The notes beneath the pieces were generated by a model. It did no database searches, was not told the DNA's origin, and saw nothing but the letters and a program-made list of their open reading frames with translations. Below, piece by piece: positions 1 to 10,774 of a DNA stretch of 64,000 bases; position 1 is the first letter of the stretch, and each line of letters starts with the position of its first letter. The DNA comes from Capra hircus (taxonomy: Eukaryota > Chordata > Mammalia > Artiodactyla > Bovidae). The stretch is from contig NC_030824.1 of NCBI RefSeq assembly GCF_001704415.2, forward strand, positions 29,879,022-29,943,021, given 5' to 3'. The translations under genes and the position numbers were made by a program.

Positions 1-320
1 TAGTGTGTGAGATCCAACCAGTCCATTCTGAAGATCAGCCCTGGGATTTCTTTGGAAGGAATGATGCTAAAGCTGAAACTCCAGTACTTTGGCCAACTCA
101 TGCGAAGAGCTGACTCATTGGAAAAGACTCTGATGCTGGGAGGGCTTGGGGGCAGGAAGAGAAGGGGACGACAGAGGATGAGATGGCTGGATGGCATCAC
201 TGACTCCATGTCCACTAAGTGAACTCTGGGAGTTGGTGATGGGCAGGGAGGCCTGGCGTGCTGCGATTCATGGGGTCACAAACAGTTGGACATGACTAAG
301 TGACTGAACTGCACTGAACT
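1..320 (+). mobile_element. BovB LINE 3' end, cut by window start
   Basis: This is the C-terminal end of the BovB ORF and its 3' tail. The frame from 7 to 222 carries the recognisable block SLEGMMLKLKLQYFGQLMRR and then the KTLMLGG and GRQRMRWLDGITDSM segments. The tail shows the 'catggggtcacaaa-agttggacatgact' block and ends in short ACTGA-type repeats at about 300-320. The 5' part lies outside the window. Confidence 0.9.
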
Positions 321-402
321 GAGATGAGTGCAATTGTGCGGTAGTTTGAGCATTCTTGGGAATTGCCTTTCTTTGGGGTTGGAATGAAAACTGACCTTTT
401 CC
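319..402 (-). mobile_element. BovB LINE fragment, antisense
   Basis: The sequence from 'gagatgagtgcaattgtgcg' to 'ctgaccttttcc' nearly matches 47062-47140, which is antisense BovB from the N-terminal half of the reverse-transcriptase region. It directly abuts the sense 3' end before it, so one BovB probably inserted into another of opposite orientation. Confidence 0.75.
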
Positions 403-1050
403 TAGAGGACTAGAAATGAATATTTTAGAACTGATTACCTTAACCCTATGAAAATTATATCATAGCGGATGCCAGTCCTAGAAACAGGAGAAGTAGAAAC
501 CCCACAAATAGTTAAAACTTACTTGTTTTGATGAGATTGAGTATTGGAATATTTATTAGAAATACAGAATAATAAAAGGAAATAAACAATGGAAAAGAAG
601 GGTGCTGGTGCTGGAAAGATGATAGGTAAAAAAGTGTAAAAATGTAGAGTCCAGCGCAGGGATAGGGAAGTTTGCATTTTGGTTGTAGTTTAATGATAAC
701 AAGACTCATTTACTCAACAAAAAAGAAATGCTTATTGAGCCCCTAATAGTAACAGATTAAGTTAAAAGTTAAAATTGATATATTTTCAACATTTATGGTC
801 CTATCAAACAGTAGGACAAAGAAGTTATTTCAGCATCAAATTAATAAAAGTATGAGTACAAACTAAGGTAAACAACACCAAATGAGGCGGAAAATGCAAA
901 AGTACCAAAAAACATTGTGCTATGGGAGCATAAAAAAGAAGATTCTTTAACCCCAGGGTTGAAGGACAAGTAGGCATTACCTACTGGAGTAAAAAGGTGA
1001 CAGCGAAAACAACACACTCAGAAATACTGTTGAAATTATAGAGGAAAGTT
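403..1050. other. Unassigned AT-rich DNA
   Basis: I recognise no gene or repeat family here. The short antisense open frame at 512-709 has no recognisable motif. Confidence 0.5.
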
Positions 1051-1090
1051 GTTTTTTCTTTCTCTCTCTCTCTCTCTTTTTTTTTTTTTC
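1051..1090. repeat. (TC)n-(T)n simple repeat
   Basis: A TC dinucleotide run of about nine units passes directly into a T run, making a pyrimidine tract of about 40 bases. Confidence 0.85.
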
Positions 1091-1229
1091 CATTTCTGAT
1101 ATTAAATAATGAACAGCAGAACTGGTGCCAAGAAAATAAATAAGGAGAACTGTATGAGCTAGGACCTAAACTGTAAGCAAGGGCCAGACCATACAGAGAT
1201 GTTTTGTTTTAAACCATATTTAATATTAC

Positions 1230-1750
1230 TGTATTTTTAACCATTCAGTGAAGAGCAATTCAAGGTTTTACAATCCAAGGTGGCAAAGATAGAAGAAAAA
1301 TCAGAGAATATAGTGTTGGAACTAAAGGAAGAGATTTTCAATAGGGATGAGCAGTCAAGATGTTTTATGGCAATGAGGGGTCAGGTGAAATAAGTTCTGG
1401 AAATTTTCCATTGAATCTGGCCTCTTAAAAGTAAGTGGGTATCATAAGTAAGTGGGTCTAGGAGATGGTAGGATTTGAGGAAAGAAAAATAGTACACCCT
1501 GAACGATCGGGGCAATTGGGGTTATGAGGAAGAAATAGAACATAGCTGAACTCAGAGAACTGTTCAAAATGTGAGCAACATTTTGAGCATGTTTAAATGT
1601 CTGAGAAAAATCTGGATGAGAGGTGGAAATGGAAAACCTGGACACAGGGCAGACAGTTACTACTGAGAGGGTGTTAGAGGGGAGGGAGTTGGGGGATTTG
1701 CTGTGTGTGGAAGGGATGCTTCCCTCATACAGACATGAGTTTTTAGGGCT
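1230..1750 (+). repeat. Old mammalian interspersed repeat, decayed copy
   Basis: The stretch containing 'aggggtcaggtgaaataa' and 'ccattgaatctggc' resembles in order a downstream segment of the old repeat I also see at 13740-13985 and 61110-63180. It is strongly diverged and has no coding capacity. I do not name the family. Confidence 0.35.
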
Positions 1751-1989
1751 CATGCAAGGTTTGCTTAAGGAAGTTAAGGAAGGTTATGTCAAATAAAATC
1801 CCAGGTCAGCTGCCAGGAACGAGTGAGGAGGTGTACGCAGCCCTGGGAGCCTCACTGCAGCCTGGCGTCGTGTAAGCTGGTCCTTCTGAAACACGGAGAA
1901 GATCCTCCACGTATCCCACAGCACAACAGACAGCAGGGTGTGCGAGAAACACACTGAACATTCCATTTGAATTTAACGTACATAGTTCT

Positions 1990-2165
1990 CAAGAAACAGT
2001 TATACTCAGTGCTCTGTGATGACCTAGAATATAGCATGATGCTGGCGGGGGCGGGTGGCGGGGAGGTGGGAGACGGCTCAGGGAGGAGGGGATAGATGTA
2101 TACATATGGCCGATTCATTTTGTTGTACAGCAGCAACTAACACAACATTGTAAAGCAGTTACCAC
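1990..2165 (+). mobile_element. Artiodactyl L1 3' end
   Basis: This carries the typical order 'gtgctctgtgatgacctag', a G-rich tract at 2042-2095, 'tatacatatggccgattca', then 'cagcaactaacacaacattg' and 'taaagcagtta'. It is the extreme 3' UTR of an L1. The upstream part is lost or diverged. Confidence 0.75.
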
Positions 2166-2167
2166 TC

Positions 2168-2374
2168 TTGTATGACTCTTTGTGACCCTATGGACTATAG
2201 CCTGCCAGGCTCCTCTGTCCATGCGATTCTCTAGGCAAGAATACTGGAATGCGTTGCCATTCCCTCCTCCAGGGGAATCTTCCTGACCCAGAGACCGAGG
2301 GAAGGAACTTGAGTCTCCTACCTCTCCTGCTTTGGCAGATGGACTCTTTACCACTGTGCCACCTGGGAAGCCCC
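2168..2374 (-). mobile_element. Bov-tA SINE
   Basis: Antisense Bov-tA: 'gactctttgtgaccctatgg' at the left and the reversed tRNA-like head 'ccacctgggaagcccc' at the right end. It separates an L1 3' end from the internal part of another L1. Confidence 0.88.
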
Positions 2375-2540
2375 ATAATGGAATATTGCTGAGTCATAAA
2401 AAGAATGAAATAATGCCATTTGCAAGAACATGGAGCAACCTAGAGATTATAATACTAAGTGAAGCAAGTCAGATAAAGACAAATATCGTATGATATCACC
2501 TACGTGTGAAATCTTAAAAATGACACAAATGAACTTATCT

Positions 2541-2553
2541 ATGAAACAGAAAT
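2541..2553. repeat. Target site duplication, left (pair at 4146-4158)
   Basis: The 13 bases atgaaacagaaat recur exactly at 4146-4158 and bracket the BovB copy. The flanking L1 is continuous once one copy and the insert are removed. Confidence 0.92.
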
Positions 2554-4145
2554 CTTCACGACCCAGATAATCATGATGATGTGATCACTAATCTAGAGCC
2601 AGACATCTTGGAATGTGAAGTCAAGTGGGCCTTAGAAAGCATCAATATGAACAAAGCTAGTGGAGGTGATGGAATTCCAGTTGAGCTGTTGGAATTCCAG
2701 TTGAGTTGTTTCAAATCCTGAAAGATGATGCTGTGAAAGTGCTGCACTCAATATGCCAGCAAATTTGGAAAACTCAGCAGTGGCCACAGGACTGGAAACG
2801 GTCAGTTTTCATTCCAATTCCAAAGAAAGGCAATGCCAAAGAATGCTCAAACTACCACATAATTACACTCATCTCACATGCTAGTAAAGTAATGCTCAAA
2901 ATTCTCCAAACCAGGCTTCAGCAATACGTGAACTGTGAACTTCCTGTTGTTCAAGCTGGTTTTAGAAAAGGCAGAGGAACCAGAGATCAAATTGCCAACA
3001 TCTGCTGGATCATGGAAAAAGCAAGAGAGTTCCAGAAAAACATCTATTTCTGCTTTATTGACTATGCCAAACCCTTTGACTGTGTGGATCACAATAAACT
3101 GTGGAAAATTCTGAAAGAAATGGGAATACCAGACCACCTAACCTGCCTCTTGAGAAATCTGTATGCAGGTCAGGAAACAACAGTTAGAACTGGACATGGA
3201 ACAGACTGGTTCCAAATAGGAAAAGGAGTATGTCAAGGCTATATATTGTCACTCTGCTTATTTAACTTATATGCAGAGTACATCATGAGAAACATTGGGC
3301 TGGAAGAAACACAAGCTGGAATCAAGATTGCTGGGAGAAATATCAATAACCTCAGATATGCAGATGACACCACCCTTATGGCAGAAAGTGGAGAGGAGCT
3401 AAAAAGCCTCTTGATGAAAGTAAAAGAGGAGAGCGAAAAAGTTGGCTTAAAGCTCAACATTCAGAAAACAAAGATCATGGCATCTGATCCCATCACTTCA
3501 TGGGAAATAGATGGGGAAACAGTAGAGCAGTGTCAGACTTTATTTTTTTGGGGCTCCATAATCATTGCAGATGGTGACTGCGGCCATGAAATTAAAAGAC
3601 CCTTACTCCTTGGAAGAAAAGTGATGACCAAACTAGATAGCATATTGAAAAGCAGAGACATTACTTTGCCGACTAAGGTCCGTCTAGTCAAGGCTATGGT
3701 TTTTCCACTGGTCATGTATGGATGTGAGAGTTGGACTGTGAAGAAGGCTGAGAGCCAAAGAATTGATGCTTTTGAATGGTGGTGTTGGAGAAGACTCTTG
3801 GGAGTCCCTTGGACTGCAGGGAGATCCAACCAGTTCATTCTGAAGGAGATCAACCCTGGGATTTCTTTGGAGGAATTATGCTAAAGGTGAAGCTCCAGTA
3901 CTTTGGCCACCTCATGCGAAGAGTTAACTCATTGGAAAAGACTCTGATGCTGGGAGGGATTGGGGGCAGGAGGAGAAGGGGATGACAGAGGATGAGATGG
4001 CTGGATGGCATCACGGACTCGATGGACATGAGTCTGAGTGAACTCCGGGAGATGGTGATGAACAGGGAGGCCTGGTGTGCTGTGATTCATGGGGTCGCAA
4101 AGAGTTGGACATGACTGAGCGACTGAACTGAACTGAACTTAACTG
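2554..4145 (+). mobile_element. BovB LINE, 5'-truncated, nested in L1
   Basis: This 1592-bp BovB (RTE-clade non-LTR retrotransposon) covers the reverse-transcriptase half and 3' tail of an element normally about 3.2 kb long. Perfect 13-bp target duplications flank it: atgaaacagaaat at 2541-2553 and 4146-4158. It ends in the BovB tail of repeated ACTGA units. A 20-bp tandem duplication (2671-2690 and 2691-2710) and a one-base loss near 3872 break the reading frame, so the copy cannot encode the full enzyme. Confidence 0.95.
2706..3884 (+). pseudogene. BovB reverse-transcriptase fragment
   Basis: This 392-residue frame is the RT domain and part of the C-terminal region of BovB. Visible landmarks are the fingers block KRSVFIPIPKKGNAKECSNY near residues 31-50, the first catalytic Asp in FIDYAKPFD (D119; Ala changed to Pro in KAFD), QGYILSLCLFN near 177-187 (usual Pro changed to Leu) and the YADD box (Y218-D221). 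The start is a TTG just after a frame-shifting 20-bp duplication, so it is not a true initiation site. It ends early at ISLEELC through a one-base deletion. In a live element this protein copies LINE RNA at the nicked target. Here it is a broken relic. Confidence 0.92.
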
Positions 4146-4371
4146 ATGAAACAGAAATAGACTCACAGATATAGAGAACAAACATGTGGTTGTCAAGGAG
4201 GATAGCAGAGAAGACGCATAAATAGGAGATTAAAATCAACATATACACACTGCTATATATGAAACAGATAACTAACAAGGACCTACTGTATAGCGCAGGG
4301 AACTATAGTCAGTATCTTGTAAAACTTATAAGGGAAAAGAACTTAAAAAGAATCTGGAAAAGTATATTTAA

Positions 4372-4372
<1 letters not shown>

Positions 4373-4428
<56 letters not shown>

Positions 4429-4440
4429 CACATATATATG
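4373..4440. repeat. (CA)n-(TA)n compound microsatellite
   Basis: A CA run of about 19 units is followed by TA units. It lies in the 3' UTR of the interrupted L1, at the point where L1 tails often carry such expansions. Confidence 0.9.
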
Positions 4441-4445
4441 AGTGT

Positions 4446-4639
4446 ATGTGTGTTAAGTAACTTAAGCTGTATCTGACTCCTTGCGACCCTATGGACTGTA
4501 GCCCGGTAGGCTCCTCTGTCCTTGGGATTCTCCAGGCAAGAATATCATGCCCTCCTCCAGGGCATCATCCTGACCCAAGATTCAACTTGGGTCTCCTGTA
4601 TTGCAGGTAGATTCTTTACCACTGAGTCACCTGGAAAGC

Positions 4640-4640
<1 letters not shown>
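4446..4640 (-). mobile_element. Bov-tA SINE
   Basis: Antisense copy with 'ctccttgcgaccctatggac' at the left and reversed head 'gagtcacctggaaagca' at the right. TA dinucleotides of the L1 tail flank both sides, so it inserted into that microsatellite. Confidence 0.85.
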
Positions 4641-4671
<31 letters not shown>

Positions 4672-4672
4672 T
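4641..4672. repeat. (TA)n microsatellite
   Basis: A TA run with one G interruption, continuing the L1-tail microsatellite on the far side of the SINE. Confidence 0.85.
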
Positions 4673-4729
4673 TGAATCAGTTTTCTGTACACCTGAAACC
4701 TTGTCAATCAACTATACTTCAATTTTAAA

Positions 4730-5704
4730 AGCTGACTTCTGAGCCTCGTTTAGCTACGTTATCACCAGAGTGAAACAAAGTTTTTAGAAATGTAATAATG
4801 TGTTCCCAAAGATTTAAAATACAGTGTAGAGAGAGAAAAAGATAAATTTTACTGACTTAGGGATAGAGGAAAATGTTCATGGATGACCAACAGAAGGAAA
4901 TATCAAAACTTGAATTTATTTTGGTTCTTTTAAACAAATTTTAAGTATTTTTCAAAGCAGAAAGGTGAAATGAACATCATATGGAGAAAACAAGGCGTCC
5001 AGGGAAGACAATGGTATAGTCGATGAGCACCTGCCTAGTTTTAGGAAACTAAAACCTTATCCCAGATGGAAGGTAGAAAGGGAGAACATTTTGTTGTTAT
5101 TATTTTTGTCCTTCGACAGCTCTCTGAGAAAGGTGAAGTCAGTACAGTCTCCCCTTCTCCTTCTTCCATCACCAACCCCTACCTCTTCCTTATTGTCCTG
5201 TTCTCAGAAAGAACCACAGGCTCTCAGGGCTGGCAAAGGTCGAACAGAACGTTTTCAGGAATTCTCTTCTTTCAGAGATAATGTCACTGACATCCCAAGA
5301 GATAAGGAATTTACTCAAGGACACTAGCTGATGTGAGTGAATCACTGAAGAGGCCAGATGTCTGGACATTAAACAAAGAACACATTTAACTGCATATTGG
5401 TATTTATTAATGAAAGCTGTTATAATCATGAGAAACCAAGGTATCCCACCTTTATTCCTCAATTTCTATAACTACTTGAGATAATATAAGTGAAACAGTG
5501 TCACATAAAACTGAAGACTGGCATGTGTTGCCCATCTTTAAGGTTGATCACAGGTAAATATTTAGATTAGATTAAGCAAACCTATATCATCAAATCAAAA
5601 TCAAATTGTGATGTGATTAAGGAAAAGCTTTGCTTCAAGGAAACATTACTGTCATTTTGTTTACATAAAAGCAATGAAACTTCACTTCAAAATTGTTAAG
5701 GATA
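4730..5704. other. Unassigned DNA with a possible MIR scrap
   Basis: No gene is evident. The frames around 5066-5462 overlap on both strands and show no domain. The stretch 5275-5340 ('aaggaatttactcaaggaca') resembles the antisense MIR core, but only weakly. Confidence 0.4.
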
Positions 5705-6306
5705 TTAATTACTATATCAACTTCCTATTATTGCTACACAAATTGCACAGATTAAATGTCTTTAAATAGCACCCATAATTTTCTCACAATCTGTAGGTCA
5801 GGGTCTGGGTTGGTTCAGTTGCTTCGCCTGCTTTGGGTTCAACAGACTGGAATCAAAGTGTTTCCTAGCTGGATTCTTACAGAGAGGTACCACAGGAGAA
5901 TCCATTTCTAGCTTCTTCAGATTGCTGGCAAAATCCAGTTCTTGTGGTGGTAGAACTGAGGTCCCAGATTCTGACTTTGAGCTGGAGGCTGCCCTTAGCT
6001 CCTGGAAGAAGCCTTTCCCTGATCCTATGCTGTAAGTGGGCTAGCTACAGTGTGCCAATTCCTTTCTGTGCTCAGAATCCGCCTCTTCTCTACCTCCCCT
6101 CTGCCTCCTCCGCTCTGCTCCTAGAGCATCCTTGGCTTTTAAAGGCTCCTGTGACTTGAGCCCAACCCAATGATCCAGGATAATTTCTCTGCTTTAAGGC
6201 ACACAACCCTGATTACATCTTCAAAGGCCCTTTCAGCTCTGCAGGCTTACATATTCCCAGGTACCAGGGACATCTTTGGAGGACTATTATTCTGCCAACT
6301 ACCATT
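5705..6306 (-). repeat. MaLR-type LTR, antisense (MST/MLT-like)
   Basis: From 'cttcctattattgctacaca' to 'ctattattctgccaactacc' the order of blocks fits an antisense mammalian MaLR LTR. These blocks include 'gattacatcttcaaaggccc' and 'cccaggtaccagggacatct'. It is diverged and non-coding. The frames at 5944-6159 and 6170-6517 are chance openings within it and just beyond. The subfamily is uncertain. Confidence 0.5.
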
Positions 6307-6547
6307 ACCTAATTGCAGGAAGGAATTTAAGAACTTTTCCAAAGTTCCACTGTTGTGTAATTATATGTATTGGAGCCTGAAGCCTCGTCCCCAGCCTTTT
6401 CTTAACTCACCTGTATTCTCTGCCTCTTCAGTTCTTACCTGTGGACTTTTGCCAGTTCTAGGGATTGGTCACAAGAAGACTGTGGAAACTCGCTATGACT
6501 CCCCCAAGACGTTTTGATAAGATAATGAACTGTCACACGACTGTAAG

Positions 6548-6756
6548 TGAAGTGAGGTGAAGTGACGTGAAGTCGCTCAGTCGTGTCCGACTCTTTGCGA
6601 CCCCGTGGACTGTAGCCCATCAAGCTCCTCCATGGGATTCTCTGGGAAGAATACTGGAGTGGGTTGCCATTTCCTTCCCAGGGGACCTTCCCGACCCAGG
6701 GATCAAACCCAGATCTCCTGCATTGCAGGCAGACGCTTTAACCTCTGAGCCACCAG
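6548..6756 (-). mobile_element. Bov-tA SINE with target duplication
   Basis: Antisense SINE with 'gaagtcgctcagtcgtgtcc' near the left end and 'ctgagccaccag' at the right. The direct repeat gactgtaag at 6539-6547 and 6757-6765 marks its borders. Confidence 0.92.
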
Positions 6757-6765
6757 GACTGTAAG

Positions 6766-8048
6766 GTGAACTAAAACTCAAAAAGGATTGGCTGATGGAT
6801 GACACCTAGTCAGTATGTAGTATGTCAGGTAAAGCATCATAGAGCATGGACTTCACCTGGGCAGGCATGATGACGAGGACAAGGCATTCAAGATACACCC
6901 TCATATCCTCACCTGACCCAAAACTGGGCTCCAAAGTAATGGGAAAATAATCCAGATCAAGCTCAACTCATAGGCTCAACCCCTAAATGGAAACCATATT
7001 AAATTCCTCACATATATAAATATATGTATATTATAAAAGATAATTTATTCAATTATAAATGTAAATGAATATTTATTCAGAATGACACTCTAATAACACA
7101 AGATGTAGAACTTATGATGTAATAGAAAACCTTATGAGAACCTTTAGAAAGTTCTAGTTGGTTTCACATTTTAACATTAAAAACCTTCAGAGTGGTTTCC
7201 CACGAAAATCTGTAATGGCTCCTCAGTAATATATTTCTTTTTAAATGAAACTGAAAGAGAGAGAAATACATTACATTATAGATCCCAAGGGGGATGAGGG
7301 GGATGAACTCAGAGAATTTGCTTTTCTAGAAGGTTTATTATGTGTCTTATAATAATTGGAGAGAATTGAGTGGAGAGCTGCTCTCACACCCTCTCTAATT
7401 ACCACTACTTGAAGCAAATTAGAATGAATCTAACTGTTTCTTACCTTGTCAAAGCCAATACTGAAGATAGGAATAAGTAATTTTCACATGGAATAGATTT
7501 CTACAGCTTTCATGTGGGTTGAATGCAAATTATATTTTTTTAAAAGTGCTATAATTTTCCTATCAAAATGCCATTTTTCGTGACTTTTCAGAGACCAAAT
7601 ATATACACGCATGTAATCTTACATTATATTCCTTGTCTTTATATAGTACAAATATGAATGGAAAATCAATACATAAACACACTAAAAAAATTTATGGTTA
7701 TAAAGCTTCCTTTTAGGTGACATTTTCCATGGCAGGTATGACCTACTTAAGAAAAAGAAACATGCTCACTGTGGAAAATCCATATTTATAAAAATGCATT
7801 AAATGGTGATTATTTAGATAATAAGATTTCTTTTCTTTAGCTTTACAATGTGCTGCTCAAGAAAATATTGCTACATAATCAGCTTCTCCAATGATTGTAA
7901 AGTATAATTTGCCTTACTTAAATTTAATTTATTCCATTTTAAGGCAAGACTGCTTTTTAAGATGATGCATGTCTCTTAGGGCTTACTGTTCAAGGACTGT
8001 ATTTTCAAATAATGGAAAATTTGACACTATTTGCTTATAGAAAAGTGT
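6766..8048. other. Unassigned AT-rich DNA
   Basis: No repeat family, gene or RNA is recognisable in about 1.3 kb. The region is AT-rich and has no open frame of note. Confidence 0.5.
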
Positions 8049-8059
8049 ATTCATATGTA

Positions 8060-8765
8060 TACACTGGTGACAAATTGGGACTGGTTCCTAATTGGGAAAG
8101 GAGTACATTCAAGAAACTAAGATCATGGCATCTGGTCCCATCACTTCATGGCAAATAGATGGGGAAACAGTGAGACTCTTTATTTTCTTGGGCTCCAAAA
8201 TCACTGCAGATGGTGACTGCAACCATGAAATTAAAAGACGCTTGCTCCTTGGAAGAAAAGCTGTGAAAACATAGACCACATATTAAAAAGCAGAGACATT
8301 ACTTTGTTGACAAAAGTCCATCTAGTCAAAGCTATAGTTTTCCCAGTAGTCATGTATGGATGAGTTATGCATGAGAGTTGGAACTTAAAGAAAGCTGAGC
8401 GTCAAAGAACTGATGCTTTTGAACTGTGGTGTTGGAGAAGACTCTTGAGAGTTCCCTGGACTGCAAGGAAATCAAACCAATCAATCCTAAAGTCCTGAAT
8501 ATTCATTGGAAGGACTGATGCTGATGCTGAATTTCCAATACTTTGGCTGATGCAAAGAATTGATTCATTGGAAAAGACCCTGATGCTGGGAAAGATTGAA
8601 GGCAGGAAGTGAAGGGGACAACAGAGGATGAAATGGTTGGATGATATCACTGACTCTGTGGACATGAATTTGAGCAATTCCAGGAGTTGGTGATGGACAA
8701 GGAAGCCTGGCATGCTATAGTCCATGGGGTCGCAAAGAATCATACATGACTGAGTGACTGAATTG
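8060..8765 (+). mobile_element. BovB LINE, truncated and internally deleted
   Basis: A 706-bp BovB 3' portion flanked by attcatatgta at 8049-8059 and 8766-8776. After 'ggaaaggagtac' the sequence jumps to 'attcaagaaactaagatcat'. Compared with the copy at 47.9-48.1 kb, about 230 bp are missing, including the YADD box. The remaining frame (8092-8274) stops early. Non-functional. Confidence 0.92.
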
Positions 8766-8776
8766 ATTCATATGTA

Positions 8777-9300
8777 ACTCCAGAAGTACTTGAAAAATTA
8801 TTCAAAATTTTGATTTTTTTTTCCCCCCGGAAATGTGGCTCAGAATACCAGCAAACTGTTCCTTTACTTATATTTAGTCAAGTCTCTAGTTGATGTCTCC
8901 CTGATAACTACTCAAAAGTTTTACTATTTTCTTTAAATTCTCAACCCCTTGACCCTACCCTGTATTTTTTTCCTTATTCCTATGTGTTTATCTTTCTCTT
9001 GAGTTTATGAAGAAGTGTTCCTCTTTCCAAATATGTCTTAAGTCTTCCATTTCTCTTATTCTAAACATTGTTCACAATTGAAAAGTCAGGGAAAGGAAAA
9101 GTCAGTCAAATCCACACCTAATTCCTATCTATTATTTATTAGTTGCTTGAACATTGGCAATTTATTTAAGGATTTTTAAATATACAATTCCTTATTAGTT
9201 AATGGGATTAATGACACTTACCTTGTAGAGTTTCTGTAATGGAAAATAGTAACATTGGTATTGCACATGGTAGCCCCTGAAGAAACAAAATTATGCTTCA
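8777..9300. other. Unassigned DNA
   Basis: AT- and pyrimidine-rich sequence with no gene or repeat that I can support. Confidence 0.45.
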
Positions 9301-9750
9301 GAGGACCTCTCTGGTGATCCACTGGTTAAGACTCTGAGCTCCCAGTGCAGGGGGCCTGGGTTCTATCCTTGGTTGGGGAACTAAGATCCTTCATGCTATC
9401 TAAGTAAGTAAGTAAGTGAAAGTCACTTAGTTGTGACTGACTCTTTGTGATCCCACAATCTATACAGTACATGGAATTCTCCAGGTGAGAATACTGGAGT
9501 GGGTACTCTTTCCCTTCTCCAGGGGATCTTCCCAACCCAGGGATCGAACCCAGGTCTCCCGCATTGCAGGCAGATTCTTTACCAACTGAGCCACCAGGGA
9601 AGCCCAAGAACACTGGAGTGGGTAGCCTATCCCTTCTCCTGCAGATCTTCCTAACCCAGGAATTGAACTGGGGTCTCCTACATTGCAAGTAGGTTCTTTA
9701 CCAGCTGAGCGATCAGGCATGCTATCAGGTACAACTAAAAAATATATATG
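9301..9750 (+). mobile_element. CHR-type tRNA-Glu SINE, split by a second SINE
   Basis: The head 'ctctctggtgatccactggt' and 'ccagtgcagggggcctgggt' at 9305-9362 mark the CHR class of cetartiodactyl SINE. Its tail resumes at 9718-9750 ('catgctatcaggtacaacta' then an A-rich end). A Bov-tA insertion at 9401-9717 lies between. Confidence 0.8.
9401..9717 (-). mobile_element. Bov-tA SINE with an extra partial unit
   Basis: Antisense unit 9401-9605 ends with 'gagccaccagggaagccc'. A second partial antisense unit follows (9606-9717, ending 'accagctgagcgatcagg'). Direct repeats catgctatc at 9392-9400 and 9718-9726 enclose the whole, so both units probably arrived together. Confidence 0.85.
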
Positions 9751-10220
9751 CCTCAGTTAATACCCTTTCTTCAACTACCCTCAGATCTTTTTGGTATATA
9801 TTTTTCCTTCTTTCTCTTCTACAGTGAATCTCTTCCCCCATCTTTCCCCTTCTCTCTACAAAACCCAAATCTCCTTAATATGTACATACGTCCCTTCCAC
9901 TTTTAAATAGTAATAGTCAGTTGTCCCTGGATATTGAGTATTTTGTCTACTGTCCATTTTCCCTCTCTTCCTTCACACCCAGGTCTACACAGTTGGGAAA
10001 CATTAATTCATTTCCTAATATTTGAATTCTATAGGATTCTGAATTCAGTCCTTATTCAGAACACATTCACAAGTTCCAATAGTATGTCTAAAAATGGTTT
10101 TCATACCCGTGTTATTTTATTAGAAACCCCTATTATAATATAAAAATATAAATTACAAATTCCTTACCCAGATGCACTGAATTACAATGTCTGGTGAGAG
10201 GATTCTGGAATCTTTATATT
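9751..10220. other. Unassigned DNA
   Basis: Pyrimidine-rich and AT-rich sequence. The 69-residue frame at 9934-10143 shows no motif. Confidence 0.4.
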
Positions 10221-10221
10221 A

Positions 10222-10268
<47 letters not shown>
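10221..10268. repeat. A10-(TA)n microsatellite
   Basis: Ten A residues run into about nineteen TA units. Confidence 0.92.
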
Positions 10269-10271
<3 letters not shown>

Positions 10272-10550
10272 ATGATTCTGGTAGTGGCACTAGTTTGGGA
10301 TCAAGTGGCCTACATATATCAATAATTCCCACAGCCTTCTTTTCATTACTTCCCTGTCCTGAACTCTAAATCTGTGTCTCCAACGGCTCTCTAGATCAGT
10401 ATTTATAGCTCACAGAGTCGATAGTAAAGTCTTCTTCAGACTTTAAAACAAGGGAAAGAGGATTGCCTTCTGGGAGCTAAATTAGTTGCATCAGTTTACA
10501 CTGGGACAAACTTGTTATTTCCTGGACCAGAAAAATAGGTACTTGAATGG

Positions 10551-10773
10551 ACTGTGTGTGCTAAGTTGCTTCAGTTGTGTCTGACTCTTTGCGACCTTAT
10601 GAACTACAGTTTGCCAGGCTTCTCTGTCCATGTGATTCTCCAGGCAAGAATATTGGAGTGGGTTGCTATGCTTTTCTCCAGAGGATCTTCCCGACCCAGG
10701 GTTCGAACAATCATTTCTTCTGTTTCCTGTATTGGCAGGAGGTCTGTTTACCACTAGTGCCACCTGGGAAGCC
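10551..10773 (-). mobile_element. Bov-tA SINE
   Basis: Antisense copy with 'gactctttgcgaccttatga' to the left and 'gtgccacctgggaagccc' at the right. A short direct repeat tgaatg lies on both sides. It has a small extra segment, 'ttcttctgtttcctg', inside the tRNA-like part. Confidence 0.85.
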
Positions 10774-10774
10774 C

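Larger units (their letters stand above)
2375..4729 (+). mobile_element. Artiodactyl L1 3' region, interrupted
   Basis: L1 blocks lie at 2375-2553, 4146-4440 and 4641-4729. They are the end of ORF2 ('aatggaatattgctgagtca'), then 3' UTR with 'gacctactgtatagcgcagg', then the terminal 'atcaactatacttcaatttt'. A BovB (2554-4145) and a Bov-tA SINE (4446-4640) split it. The blocks rejoin in consensus order, which shows a single older L1. Confidence 0.85.

Noticed and set aside
9326..9720. Antisense frames of 120 and 86 residues
   Set aside because: They are translations of antisense Bov-tA SINE. The same peptide words (such as SVGKESACNAGDLGSIPG) recur at several SINE copies.
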